The translations under genes and the position numbers were made by a program. The notes under the pieces were generated by a model. It saw nothing but the letters and a program-made list of their open reading frames with translations, was not told the DNA's origin and ran no database searches. A DNA stretch of 64,000 bases from an uncultured Burkholderiaceae bacterium. Its GTDB lineage: Bacteria; Pseudomonadota; Gammaproteobacteria; Burkholderiales; Burkholderiaceae_B. Shown one piece after another: positions 8,852-17,504 of this stretch. Position 1 is the first letter of the stretch. Every line of letters begins with the position of its first letter. The stretch is taken from the NCBI GenBank assembly GCA_934525625.1, contig CAKSZL010000007.1, positions 62,001-126,000 on the forward strand, read 5' to 3'.

Positions 8852-8923
8852 ATTCCATTTCCAGATCGGGAGGGTACGCGAAGGCGAAGCCGCCAAAGTA
8901 ACCGTTCGATCCGGTATTGGAAT
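8852..8923. repeat. Dispersed palindromic repeat, copy C (shortened, inverted)
   Basis: Arms ATTCCATTTCCAGATCGG and its near-complement ending GTATTGGAAT flank a short core containing GGTACGCGAAGGCGAAGC and CCGCCAAAGTAAC. Read on the minus strand, these match the two edges of the core in copies A and B, with about 27 nt of the middle missing. It fills the space between convergent wcaJ-type and epsL genes, and its last base is the first base of the epsL stop codon. It may act as a two-way transcript end. Confidence 0.75.
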
Positions 8924-10203
8924 CAAGGGCAGAGGCTTGCTTCCTGATAGTGATAGCTCCAGTTGCACGCCAGCGGGTTGAGCAAGGGGCGCACCTGCTC
9001 GTTGCCGCTGTCGGTGTACAGCACGATGCCCAGCCGCACGACGTTCTGGGTGTAGCGGTTCCAGGCGTCGTCTCCGCTTCTGCGCACGTGGTAGCCGTCC
9101 ACGATCACGTCGAGATTGGGGCTGGCGTTCCAGGTCAGGCGGGAACCCAGATGCAGCCGGGGGCTGATGGCGCTCTGGCCGTTCAACCTTTTGTCTTTTT
9201 GCCTTTCGTAGGCTGCTTGCAGGGAGAGCGCGAGCTTGGGTGTTGCGCGCCAGTTCGCCGTCAGGCCCACTCCCTTGTTCATGGAATAAATGGTGTTGGG
9301 GTCTTCGTCGTTATTGTACGGGCGCTGCCAAAGGCCCAAGCGCAATTCGGTTTTGGGGGAGGGACGCCAGATCGCTTCGGTGTTCAGCGTCAGCAGGCGG
9401 GTATCGCGCTCGGAAAAATTCGCATAGCGGCGCTGCAGCCAGCCCACCCTGGCCAGCAGGGATGTCTTGACGCTGTACTGCCAATACACTTGGGTAAAGA
9501 CTTCGCGGTCGCGGTAGGCGTCGTCCAGATCGGTACGGGCCAGCGCATGGCGCTGCGGCAGGGTCGTGCGGCTTTCGCCGTAGCCCGCGATAAGAGACGA
9601 GCCGGTGGGGCTTTGATAGCGGGCCGACACCTCCCAGCCTTTTTCGTCGCGGTCGAAAAGCTGCTGGTTGAGCAGCGCGCCGTAGCGCGCGCGCTCGTCG
9701 TACAGCCTGATGACGGGCAGGGTCAGGTCGTTCGTGACGTGCATGCCGGCTTCGGCTTCCCAGCGGCGGGTGGAAACCGTATCGCTATCCGGCCATAGGC
9801 GGTCGGAGTCGTAGCGCTCACGCCAGTATTGGTAACCGACCTTGCCGCTGAACAGGCGCCCCGCGCGCCAGTGCAGAGTCGTGTCCAGGCTGCGCGGCTG
9901 GTAGTCGAGCTGATGCTGGCCGCCGAAGCTGGCGTCTCCTATGGTGCCGGCGATGTCCAGCCGCGTATCGTCGGACAGCAGCGGAACCCGGGCCGCCAAG
10001 CCCAGCGTATTGACCAGTACGGTGCTGGATTTTGCTTCGCCGCGGTTCTCCGAGACGCGTCCGGGGTTGCTGTTGGACTGCACGCTGCTTTGCAACTGCA
10101 TGACGTAGTCCATGGCTTCGGGGAAGACCTGAGCCCAGGCCTGGGGCGCCATCGCCGGCGCCAGGGCGGCCAGCAGCAAAGTGTGCAGGAGGGTTTTCTT
10201 CAT
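8923..10203 (-). CDS. Outer-membrane beta-barrel polysaccharide protein, EpsL type
   Basis: A 426-residue protein with a signal peptide (MKKTLLHTLLLAALAP, cleavage near AWAQ). It is followed by alternating aromatic/polar strands throughout and no cytoplasmic motif, as expected of a barrel. The length and layout match the EpsL family linked to EpsE/EpsF/EpsG exopolysaccharide systems. ATG 10203 overlaps the stop of the WecG-type gene by four bases (ATGA). A GGGGAAGAAG site precedes it. It is the last gene of the minus operon that begins at 14583. A role in final export or surface attachment is inferred. Confidence 0.82.
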   Translation of the reverse strand: MKKTLLHTLLLAALAPAMAPQAWAQVFPEAMDYVMQLQSSVQSNSNPGRVSENRGEAKSSTVLVNTLGLAARVPLLSDDTRLDIAGTIGDASFGGQHQLDYQPRSLDTTLHWRAGRLFSGKVGYQYWRERYDSDRLWPDSDTVSTRRWEAEAGMHVTNDLTLPVIRLYDERARYGALLNQQLFDRDEKGWEVSARYQSPTGSSLIAGYGESRTTLPQRHALARTDLDDAYRDREVFTQVYWQYSVKTSLLARVGWLQRRYANFSERDTRLLTLNTEAIWRPSPKTELRLGLWQRPYNNDEDPNTIYSMNKGVGLTANWRATPKLALSLQAAYERQKDKRLNGQSAISPRLHLGSRLTWNASPNLDVIVDGYHVRRSGDDAWNRYTQNVVRLGIVLYTDSGNEQVRPLLNPLACNWSYHYQEASLCP

Positions 10204-11000
10204 GGCTTCTTCCCCGTGTTTTTCTTGTCGGCGCCGTGGCGCCATTCCCGCCAGCATAATTTGAGGAAGTAGGGGTCGTCCACCAGATAGCGCCGCCACA
10301 AATGCCTGGGGTTCGAGCACAAGCGCCATAGCCATTCCATGCCTATGCGCTGCACCCATAGTGGGGCCCTGGATTGCAGGCCGATGGCGAATTCCATCGC
10401 CGCGCCGACGCACATGAGCACGCCGCCGGACAGCGTGGGCGCGTGATGCAGCGACCATAATTCCTGCTTGGGCAGGCCCAGGCAGACGAAAATGAGGTTG
10501 GGCGCGGTTTCGCGCATGCGCGCGGCAATCCGCTGGCCTTCGTCGCCGGTCGGGTCGAAGCGCATGGAAGGGGCGATGATCTCGATGTCCAGGCCGGGAA
10601 AATAGGTCTGGAAGCGGGCGCTCAGTTCGGCCTCGGTGCCGGGCCGCCCGCCTATCAGCGCCACGCGCCACTGCCCGGCGATGGCCTGGCGGCACATGGC
10701 GACGAAGAGGTCGGCGCCCGTTACGCGCTCGGGCAGCGGCTTGCCCAGCAGGCGGCTGGCCCAGATGACGGGCATGCCGTCCGCGAATACGAAGTCGGCG
10801 TGCAGATATTGCTCTTTCAGCTCCGGCCGATGGTCGAGGCGGACGATGTGATCCACGTTGGGCGTGACGACGACGCGGCCGCGGTCGTGCGCGTTGCCGG
10901 CCTGCGTCAGCAGCTCGACCGCCTGTTTGAAATTCACCGCCATGATGTCCAGGCCGAACAGTTGGCGGGAGGGGATGGGCGGAATGAGTGGTGTGTTCAT
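10200..11000 (-). CDS. WecG/TagA/CpsF-family glycosyltransferase
   Basis: A 266-residue cytoplasmic, membrane-associated transferase of the GT26 family. Family motifs are TPNVDHIVRL, ADGMPVIWASRLLG followed by RVTGADL, and LGLPKQELW. Members add ManNAc(A) or a similar sugar to lipid-linked intermediates. ATG 11000 (MNTPL) is preferred over an upstream TTG. It starts 10 nt after the deacetylase stop and its own stop overlaps epsL by ATGA, so translation is probably coupled. The sugar donor is unknown here. Confidence 0.9.
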   Translation of the reverse strand: MNTPLIPPIPSRQLFGLDIMAVNFKQAVELLTQAGNAHDRGRVVVTPNVDHIVRLDHRPELKEQYLHADFVFADGMPVIWASRLLGKPLPERVTGADLFVAMCRQAIAGQWRVALIGGRPGTEAELSARFQTYFPGLDIEIIAPSMRFDPTGDEGQRIAARMRETAPNLIFVCLGLPKQELWSLHHAPTLSGGVLMCVGAAMEFAIGLQSRAPLWVQRIGMEWLWRLCSNPRHLWRRYLVDDPYFLKLCWREWRHGADKKNTGKKP

Positions 11001-11009
11001 GGTTGGCAA

Positions 11010-11936
11010 TCAACGGCAGGCCGGCTGGGGCAGCGTCGTGGAGCTGCCCTCGGCATTGGTGTAGCCGCGCTGATAGATGGGGTCGCCGAAGGCCGTCAGC
11101 GGGTCGGTGAACGACCAGCCGTGGCGTGTGAACCATTGCAGCAGATCGGGCAGCACGGCGGCGTTCAGGCGATTGGTATGGAGCAGCAGCACATGCGCCG
11201 GGCTGCGATGCACTTGTGCTTGCCATTGGACATCTTGCTCATAGGCTTGGGTGCCTATCAGCTCGACGTAGCGTTGGCGAAACGCCGAGGCGTCCTGATC
11301 CGAGCCGCTTTGCAGCAGGTCTTCATAGCGCTGCGCATATTCCCAGTCGGAGAGCGCGATGGTCACCGGCGCGACGCCGTAGCCGTGCTGCGCCAACCAC
11401 TGTATGGCTTGGCTGTGCTGGGTCTGGTCCTTGCCCTCGTCCAGATAGGGAAAGCGCAGGCGCGGGCACCAGCCCGGCAGCGCATGCAGCAGTTCGTGGG
11501 CGCGCCGCACGTCGTCCAGGTAGCGCGTGGTGTCGCTTTTGCTCAGCGCCTCGTGGCTGTACGTGTGGTTGCCGATGGCGTGGCCCGCCTGGCCCCAATG
11601 GCGCACCAGTTCCAGGTTTTCGTCGTGGTCGGCCAACTGGCCCGCCGGGAACAGCATGGCGCGAACGCCTTGCTTCTTCAGCGTCGCCAGCACCGAGGCG
11701 TTGTCGCGCGCCGCTTGGGTATTGCCGTTGGTGGCATCGAAGCCGTCGTCGAAGGTAAGGGCGACGGACTGCGCGTAGCCGGGGGAGGCGCATAGCAGCG
11801 CGAACACCGTGAATGCGGCCAGCAGAGAGGCGAAGGCGGCGAAACGGAACGCGCGTGACGGGAGGAAAGCCATGACAGCCTGTGCGGGATTGGCGGGCGT
11901 GGTCATCTTAGCAGTTGGCTGGCGGTACCGCTTCAT
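11010..11936 (-). CDS. Secreted polysaccharide deacetylase (CE4/NodB fold)
   Basis: A 308-residue protein with a hydrophobic signal/anchor at about 30-55 (ending GYAQS), followed by a NodB domain. Motif 1 is TFDDG at about 61-65 and the metal-binding HxxxH is H124/H128 in GNHTYSH. These are metal-dependent N- or O-deacetylases, here most likely periplasmic. ATG 11936 is chosen because it overlaps the epimerase stop as ATGA; internal ATGs at 11906 and 11873 would shorten the leader. The family and the operon suggest trimming of acetyl groups from the exopolysaccharide. Confidence 0.85.
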   Translation of the reverse strand: MKRYRQPTAKMTTPANPAQAVMAFLPSRAFRFAAFASLLAAFTVFALLCASPGYAQSVALTFDDGFDATNGNTQAARDNASVLATLKKQGVRAMLFPAGQLADHDENLELVRHWGQAGHAIGNHTYSHEALSKSDTTRYLDDVRRAHELLHALPGWCPRLRFPYLDEGKDQTQHSQAIQWLAQHGYGVAPVTIALSDWEYAQRYEDLLQSGSDQDASAFRQRYVELIGTQAYEQDVQWQAQVHRSPAHVLLLHTNRLNAAVLPDLLQWFTRHGWSFTDPLTAFGDPIYQRGYTNAEGSSTTLPQPACR

Positions 11937-12880
11937 GTTTGCAGCGATTGCCGCAGGCCTTCTTCCAGCGTCGTCCACCGCAGTTGCAGGCTTTGGCTGG
12001 CGCGCTCGGCATCGAGCCGGATGTCCTGGCGCCAAAGGCGCAGCAGCGAAGGCGGAATGGGGGCGGGCAAGTTGCGCCATCCGGCGCGCCGGCCCAGCTT
12101 TCCAGCGACGTGCAGCGCGGGGGCAAGCAGGCGCGTTTCCAGCTTCAGCCTGCGGCTGCCTATGCGCTTGAGCGGCACGGCGCCAATACGGTAGGCCATC
12201 TGCTCGAAGTATGCGTTCCAGCTCGGCGCTTGCGGCATGGCGAGGTTGTAGGCCTGATGTTCCAGCCGGGTGGCGCGCACGGCGGCCACGATGGCGTCCA
12301 GTACGTCGTCGATGAACACCAGGTTGCTGCAGCCGTCTCCGTTGGCACCCAGGTCGCCTATGCGCCCCGCGCGCAGCAGGCGGCACATGCGTTCCGTCCA
12401 TTGTGGACTGCCCTTGCCGTATATGCATCCGGGCCGGAAGAAGACTACGTCCTCCAGCTCCGCCAGGTACTGTTCGGCAAGCACCTTGGCGCCGCCGTAG
12501 TGGCGGGCGTCGCCGCGTATCTGGGGATAGTCCTCTTTTACCTCGCCTTCCGCCGGGCCGTACACGGCCATGGAACTCATGTGCACTACGCGCGGTTTGG
12601 CGCCGGGCAGCGCCAGCACGGCGTCGCGCAAGGCCTTGGCGCCGTCGGCGATGGCGGCGGGAGAGCCGCTGACGCAATTGACGACGGCATCGGTCTCGGC
12701 CAGCTCGCGCTTCAGGGCGGTGGCGTCGGTGGCGTCCAGTATCTTGAATTCCCCGGTGGCGGCCGCCGGAAGGCGGCGCCCCGAGCCCGTCGCATGCAGG
12801 TCGGAGCAAAGACTCAGGCGGTCGAGCAGGCGCAGGCCCACGTAGCCGCCGGCGCCCAGTACGAGTACACGGCAAGTCAT
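11933..12880 (-). CDS. NAD-dependent sugar epimerase/dehydratase (extended SDR)
   Basis: A 315-residue SDR protein. The nucleotide-binding LGAGGYVGLRLL is at about 8-19, the Ser region is HMSSMAVYGP, and the YxxxK catalytic pair is in HYGGAK. It probably acts on a nucleotide sugar used in the locus, but sequence alone does not give the substrate. ATG 12880 overlaps the GMC stop as ATGA, and its stop overlaps the deacetylase start as ATGA. The three proteins are therefore expected to be made together. Confidence 0.85.
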   Translation of the reverse strand: MTCRVLVLGAGGYVGLRLLDRLSLCSDLHATGSGRRLPAAATGEFKILDATDATALKRELAETDAVVNCVSGSPAAIADGAKALRDAVLALPGAKPRVVHMSSMAVYGPAEGEVKEDYPQIRGDARHYGGAKVLAEQYLAELEDVVFFRPGCIYGKGSPQWTERMCRLLRAGRIGDLGANGDGCSNLVFIDDVLDAIVAAVRATRLEHQAYNLAMPQAPSWNAYFEQMAYRIGAVPLKRIGSRRLKLETRLLAPALHVAGKLGRRAGWRNLPAPIPPSLLRLWRQDIRLDAERASQSLQLRWTTLEEGLRQSLQT

Positions 12881-14583
12881 GACGTAGCGTCCTTCCAATG
12901 AGGGGCGGTGTGCTGGCGCTGGCCGGCATCTGCGCCCAAGGACGTGCGCAGATGGTCCGCCAGGCGCAGAGCCAAGGCCGTAAGGGTCAATGTGGGATTC
13001 GCCTGGCTGGATGTCGGGAAAACGGCCGCGCCCGCCAGGTACACGTTGTCCGCTTCGTGCAAGCGGCAATCCGTGTTGACGACGCTGTCGGCCGGGTCTG
13101 TACCCATGCGCGCGGTGCCGATGTGATGGCCGCCATAGGCGCCGTAGCGCGTCATCTCGGCTTCGATCTGTTCGGGATCGTATTCGAAATGGCCAGCGCC
13201 GCTAGCTTGCAGCTGTCTGGCCAGCAGCGCAAGGGCCACGCGCACGGTCTCCACGTCTTGCGGGGTATAGCGCCAGTCCACGTGTATGCGCCGCTTGCCC
13301 AGCGGGTCGGCGGCCGGGCCCAGGGTGATGCGGCTGTCCCGGCAAGGCACCTGCTCGGCGTGGAAATCCAGGCTGTAGCGGCGGTTGCGCGGGGTCACGA
13401 TGATGGACGGGAATTTGCGTTCGGCTAGCGTGCGGCGCATCAGCCAGTTGTGCAGGAATGCAGCGGTGCCCGGGATGTCGGTGAAGATGTTGCGCAGGTG
13501 GGCCCGCCAGACGGGCCACGTCCGGGGGCTGTCCTCGTAGAGGCGCTTGGCGTATTCGTACGGAATGACGGGGCGCACGAGGTAAAGCAGGGAGAGGATG
13601 CCTATGCCGTGGCCCGGGTCGGTGATGCGCGGGTGATGCAGGCGCGCGACGAAGTTGCCGATGCCGTGTTCGCGCTGCGCTTGCGGCGTCAGCGCCAGGC
13701 GGCGCCGGCAATACACGCCGTCGTCCGACACCTGGTAGCCGTGATGGACGGCGGTGGCGGACGAAAGATCCACCGTGCCGATGGTGCCCGCCAGGTGGCA
13801 CATGTAATAACGGCCGACGACATCAAGGGCGTTGCCCAGCCCGCGCCCGGTGGCGCCCGGCATGGAAAGCAGCAGGCGCGCGGTTTCCAGGCCGCCCGTG
13901 GCGACCACGTAGGCGCGGGCTTGCACGAAGAAGCACACGTCTTTAAGCGTACGCACCACGGCCGCGCCAACTTTTTTGCTGTTGTTCTCGCCCGCCTCGA
14001 AATGGCTGAAGTTGGCATTCAGGATGACGTGCACGCCGCCGCGTTCCAACCTGTGGTGATAGCGCCGGCCGAAATCGGTGGGGCAACTGAAGCGTTCCAG
14101 GTGATCGGTGGAATACGGGCCTTGCGCCAGTCCTTCTATCATCGGCGCCATGCCCTGCGCAAAGGCTTGCTGCGCGGTATAGGCGAACTCGCCGGCTTCG
14201 CAAAGCCGGTTGGCCTGCCGGTAGTAGGGCAGCAGACTGTCGAAGGGCATCGGCCATCCGCTATGGGGAATGTAGTCGCGTGCTTCGAAGTCTATGGGGT
14301 CCATGGGCATGCAGCGTCCGCCCCAAAGGGTGGTGGAGCCGCCGTAGCGGCGCACCCGGTAGGTATCCGGCGCGCTGTGCAGCCTGGCGTCTTCCACCGT
14401 GCCCTCATACAGCGCCTGCGTGGCCGCATCGGGCTCGTCGCCCCCGCTTTCGAGCAGGATGATGTCCAGGCCGCTTTGCTCCAGGCCCAGGGCCAGCGCA
14501 ATGCCGGCGGCGCCCGCGCCTATGATGCAGATATCCGCGCGCAAGCGGCTGCCTTGCTGGATAGTGTTGGCGTCGGTTCTCAT
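12877..14583 (-). CDS. GMC-family FAD-dependent oxidoreductase
   Basis: A 568-residue flavoprotein. The Rossmann motif IGAGAAGIALALGL is at about 21-34, with TLWGGRCMPMDP downstream. The C-terminal GMC_oxred_C region has GGHHIGTARMG and NVYLAGAAVFPTSSQANPT. Family members oxidise alcohols or sugars. In this operon an oxidation of a sugar hydroxyl, possibly paired with the downstream epimerase, is plausible but unproven. ATG 14583 follows GGGGCGGAC. It is the first intact gene of the operon; a truncated deacetylase lies 14 nt upstream. Confidence 0.85.
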   Translation of the reverse strand: MRTDANTIQQGSRLRADICIIGAGAAGIALALGLEQSGLDIILLESGGDEPDAATQALYEGTVEDARLHSAPDTYRVRRYGGSTTLWGGRCMPMDPIDFEARDYIPHSGWPMPFDSLLPYYRQANRLCEAGEFAYTAQQAFAQGMAPMIEGLAQGPYSTDHLERFSCPTDFGRRYHHRLERGGVHVILNANFSHFEAGENNSKKVGAAVVRTLKDVCFFVQARAYVVATGGLETARLLLSMPGATGRGLGNALDVVGRYYMCHLAGTIGTVDLSSATAVHHGYQVSDDGVYCRRRLALTPQAQREHGIGNFVARLHHPRITDPGHGIGILSLLYLVRPVIPYEYAKRLYEDSPRTWPVWRAHLRNIFTDIPGTAAFLHNWLMRRTLAERKFPSIIVTPRNRRYSLDFHAEQVPCRDSRITLGPAADPLGKRRIHVDWRYTPQDVETVRVALALLARQLQASGAGHFEYDPEQIEAEMTRYGAYGGHHIGTARMGTDPADSVVNTDCRLHEADNVYLAGAAVFPTSSQANPTLTLTALALRLADHLRTSLGADAGQRQHTAPHWKDATS

Positions 14584-14597
14584 GTGTCCGCCCCGTT

Positions 14598-14801
14598 TCA
14601 GGCTGCCAAGCGCTGGCGCCGCTCGCACCAGTGGCCGGGCTTATGCAGATGCCGCATGTGTCGCGCGAACGCTTGCGGTTCCACGGCGAGGTTCCGGTAT
14701 GCCGCGCCCGGTTCGGCCAGCGCACCTATCTGGTGATACGTCAAGATACGAATCGGACGTGAGCATCGGATGGCAGGCGTCATCTGAGAGGGGGATCCCA
14801 A
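14598..14801 (-). pseudogene. Truncated polysaccharide deacetylase remnant
   Basis: A 67-codon frame whose middle part, RILTYHQIGALAEPG then FARHMRHL, looks like the first 45 residues of NodB-type polysaccharide deacetylases (TYHxI plus FxxHM). After HMRHL the sequence no longer fits the family and stops, and no TFDDG or HxxxH motif is present in any frame nearby. The rest of the domain seems to have been deleted right up to the GMC ribosome site. A tiny functional leader protein is the alternative. Confidence is moderate because only a short stretch matches. Confidence 0.55.
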
Positions 14802-15093
14802 GTTCTGTTTTTATTCGTGCTCCGCAGCGCATCAGGCAAGAGCCGGAGCACGCGTGAACACCAGGGGCAAAGATAGTTGATTGTACGTGCGATTTAGCCC
14901 GGGCCTGGTGGTTGCGGCGTGGCGCGGGCTACGAAAATTTGCCATCCTTTACAAACGCCGCGCCGCTTCCACTCTTTGCATACCCCTTCATCGGCCGTCA
15001 ATGCGATAATCTTGACGCTTTCTTGCGTGCCGAATCAACGTCCGTAATCAGGGGGAGGCACCGCTATTCCCGCATACTGTTCGGAGACCGATT
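14802..15093. other. Divergent intergenic region, no gene seen
   Basis: This 292-nt stretch separates the minus operon (GMC and remnant) from the plus sulfatase-like gene, so it should hold both promoters. An imperfect inverted repeat GTGCTCCG with CGGAGCAC lies at about 14818-14854. TTGACG at about 15013 could be a -35 element for the plus gene, but no -10 at proper spacing is convincing. I find no credible protein or RNA gene. Confidence 0.5.
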
Positions 15094-17487
15094 TTGCTGC
15101 GGATTCTGTTTCTTACCGGTTTTCTGCTGCTTGCATGGCTGTCCGTCCGCAGGCGGCACTGGGTTCGGGCGTTTCTGTGGGCGGTTTGCGGCATTTGGCT
15201 GACCCGGTATTTCCAGCCGGTCAGCGACTGGCTGCAGACGCTCGGCGAGGATTCCCTGGCCGAGGCGCAGAAGTTCGCGATGGCCGAAGCCGGGTTCTTC
15301 CTGGAAACACTCAACGCCACCCTCATACCCATGCATTGGGATCGCGTAGCCGTGCTGGTGGCGATTGCCGCGGCGCTTGTCCTGGCCTTGATGTGGGGCT
15401 TCAGGTGGCTGGCCGGCCGCCTGAACCGCCCAGGCCTGCTGCGCAAAGAGCGGGCCTGCCTTTCCCTGGCGGGCGCGGTTTTCATCGTGGTGCCTCTGGC
15501 ATGGCAGGTTGGCGAGATTGCGCCGCAGTTCCGTTCCAATTCCGACATTTACGCGAATGCCAACAAGCACTTCGCCCATCAGGCGGAACGCCTTCAACTG
15601 GTGCCGGACGGCGCTTCAGCCATGCGCGTGGTCGTCTATATCGGCGAATCGACCACCAATATGCATTGGAGTCTGTATGGATACCCGCTGAACACCACTC
15701 CCAAGCTGCAAGCCTTCGCCCGCGAGCACCCGGGTTTTCTGAGATTTTCGAATGTGGTTTCCACGCATACGCTGACCTCGCAAAGCCTGCTGGAGGCGCT
15801 GAGCATAGGCATGCCGGGCGGCTCCGATTACCTGCCCATCACCGAGCGTCCGCGCGGCTCCCTGGTCGACGTCCTGAAGCGCCTGGACGTGCCGACCTTT
15901 CTGATGAGCACGCAGGGGAATACCGGCGTCTGGAACCTGGCCAGCTCCATCGTGTTCTCGAAAGTCGACCGCAGCGTGTATGCCAGCGCTACGTCAGCGC
16001 TGGGCCAGAGCGCCGCGCAGAGCGCGAAAGAGCGCGTCTGGGATCACGAGTTCTTCAGCGATGCGGTGCAAAAATTCCATGAGTTCCGGCCGGAAGGGCC
16101 TGCCGTGGCGTTCCTGCATTCGTATGCGGGGCACGGTGTCTATACCGAATATATTCCGCCGGAGGCCCGCCATACCGGCGAAGCGTTTTTCGAAGGCATC
16201 GGTTCGCCGCTGATTTACGGAGAGGGCTTGGGGCTGGCGGCGGACCAGGCGGGCTTCATGGCGGGGGCGCAGCAGCGCATCAAGGGCCTGCTGAACAGCG
16301 CCAAGGGCGAGCCGGCCGCGCAGACGCACACCATCGCCGATTACGACGACGCCATACGCTACATCGACGGCAATCTCGCGCACGTGCTAGGAGACGTGGC
16401 GCAAGCCAGCCAGCCCACGGTGTTCCTGTATTTCTCGGATCACGGCGAATCGCCCGGCACCGGGCTGGGGCACGACTCCTCCCGCATGCAGCACGAGATG
16501 CTGCGCGTGCCCTTTCTGATGTATTTCAACCCCGCCGCCCAGCGGGCCAACCCGGCGCTTTTCGCCTCCTTCCAGAAGGCTGCGCAAGCCGGCAAGGCCG
16601 CAACCCTGGCGCAAGTGCCGGCCACAGTATTGGCCTTGCTGGGCTACCACGTCCAAGGCGGGCTGCACGACTATCGCGGCATGGGCCTGGACGCGGACGA
16701 TACGCTGGTGCCGGTGCTGGTGCGCAAGCTGGCCGACGGCATCTCCTACGTGCGCACGCATGGGTTGGAGCGCGAACAGCGTTCCGATGCGCGCGACCAT
16801 ACCGATCCGGCCACGACCATCTGGCTCAATAGCAAGGCCCGTTCCGCCCAGGAGCACGCGCCGGTACTGTGCTACGACGATGCCAACACCTGGGCCAAGG
16901 CCAATCGCGGCGCCATCGTTGCCGACTGCCTGGCTGCCCGGCTGGCCGTCAAGGGTGATCTCATCGACGTCGCCCCGCTGGTTGAAAGCGCGCGGGGATG
17001 GGGGCTGGAGGCCTTGGCCCGCATGGCGGCCGGGCGCAAGCTGCCCCTGTGGCTGGATGGCGGCACCCAAGCGGCGGATAACGTCTGCACCGGCCTGGAA
17101 GCCTGGATGCGCAAAGCCGCGCCGCGCCCGCGCCCGTTGATGCTGCTGCTCGCCCCGGTGTGGGACGAAAGCATGTCGGCCTCCTGCGCCCGCTTGCGGG
17201 AGCAGGGCGTGGATATTTACGTGCGATTGCCGGCAGAGGCTGCGGGCGATGCTACGCATGCGCGGGACTGGTCGCGCGCTTCGTCCCTGGCAGGGTGGCC
17301 TGCGCGCTACGCTACGCCATGGCGGCCCGATACGGCCGGATTGAAGGAGTTGTTGGCTGCGCTGGACGTGAAATGGGCGTTGACGGATGTTTCCGTCGAA
17401 CAACTGCCATGGCGTGGAACAAGCTCGTTGCCCGCCCCGGACGTCGTGCTGGTGGATACCGCATGGGACCCGAACTCCAGGCGATAG
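15094..17487 (+). CDS. Sulfatase/phosphoethanolamine-transferase-like membrane enzyme with extra C-terminal domain
   Basis: A 797-residue protein. Membrane segments are at about 2-17, 25-40, 86-108 and 122-140, then a periplasmic alkaline-phosphatase-fold domain. The GESTT motif (184-188) carries the Thr nucleophile, YGYPLNTTP follows, and SDHGES at about 448-453 with GLGHD gives the metal site, as in EptA/CptA phosphoethanolamine transferases. TTG 15094 is used because GGAGA lies just upstream and the membrane segment starts at once. Residues from about 545 to the end form a domain not usual in EptA proteins. Modification of the polysaccharide or lipid A with a phospho group is inferred from the family. 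Confidence 0.82.
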   Translation: MLRILFLTGFLLLAWLSVRRRHWVRAFLWAVCGIWLTRYFQPVSDWLQTLGEDSLAEAQKFAMAEAGFFLETLNATLIPMHWDRVAVLVAIAAALVLALMWGFRWLAGRLNRPGLLRKERACLSLAGAVFIVVPLAWQVGEIAPQFRSNSDIYANANKHFAHQAERLQLVPDGASAMRVVVYIGESTTNMHWSLYGYPLNTTPKLQAFAREHPGFLRFSNVVSTHTLTSQSLLEALSIGMPGGSDYLPITERPRGSLVDVLKRLDVPTFLMSTQGNTGVWNLASSIVFSKVDRSVYASATSALGQSAAQSAKERVWDHEFFSDAVQKFHEFRPEGPAVAFLHSYAGHGVYTEYIPPEARHTGEAFFEGIGSPLIYGEGLGLAADQAGFMAGAQQRIKGLLNSAKGEPAAQTHTIADYDDAIRYIDGNLAHVLGDVAQASQPTVFLYFSDHGESPGTGLGHDSSRMQHEMLRVPFLMYFNPAAQRANPALFASFQKAAQAGKAATLAQVPATVLALLGYHVQGGLHDYRGMGLDADDTLVPVLVRKLADGISYVRTHGLEREQRSDARDHTDPATTIWLNSKARSAQEHAPVLCYDDANTWAKANRGAIVADCLAARLAVKGDLIDVAPLVESARGWGLEALARMAAGRKLPLWLDGGTQAADNVCTGLEAWMRKAAPRPRPLMLLLAPVWDESMSASCARLREQGVDIYVRLPAEAAGDATHARDWSRASSLAGWPARYATPWRPDTAGLKELLAALDVKWALTDVSVEQLPWRGTSSLPAPDVVLVDTAWDPNSRR

Positions 17488-17504
17488 TATTGGCGGGCTA
17501 GGGA

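Noticed and set aside
14818-14854. Intrinsic terminator in the 14802-15093 gap
   Set aside because: The inverted repeat GTGCTCCG/CGGAGCAC has a long loop and is not followed by a T-run on either strand.
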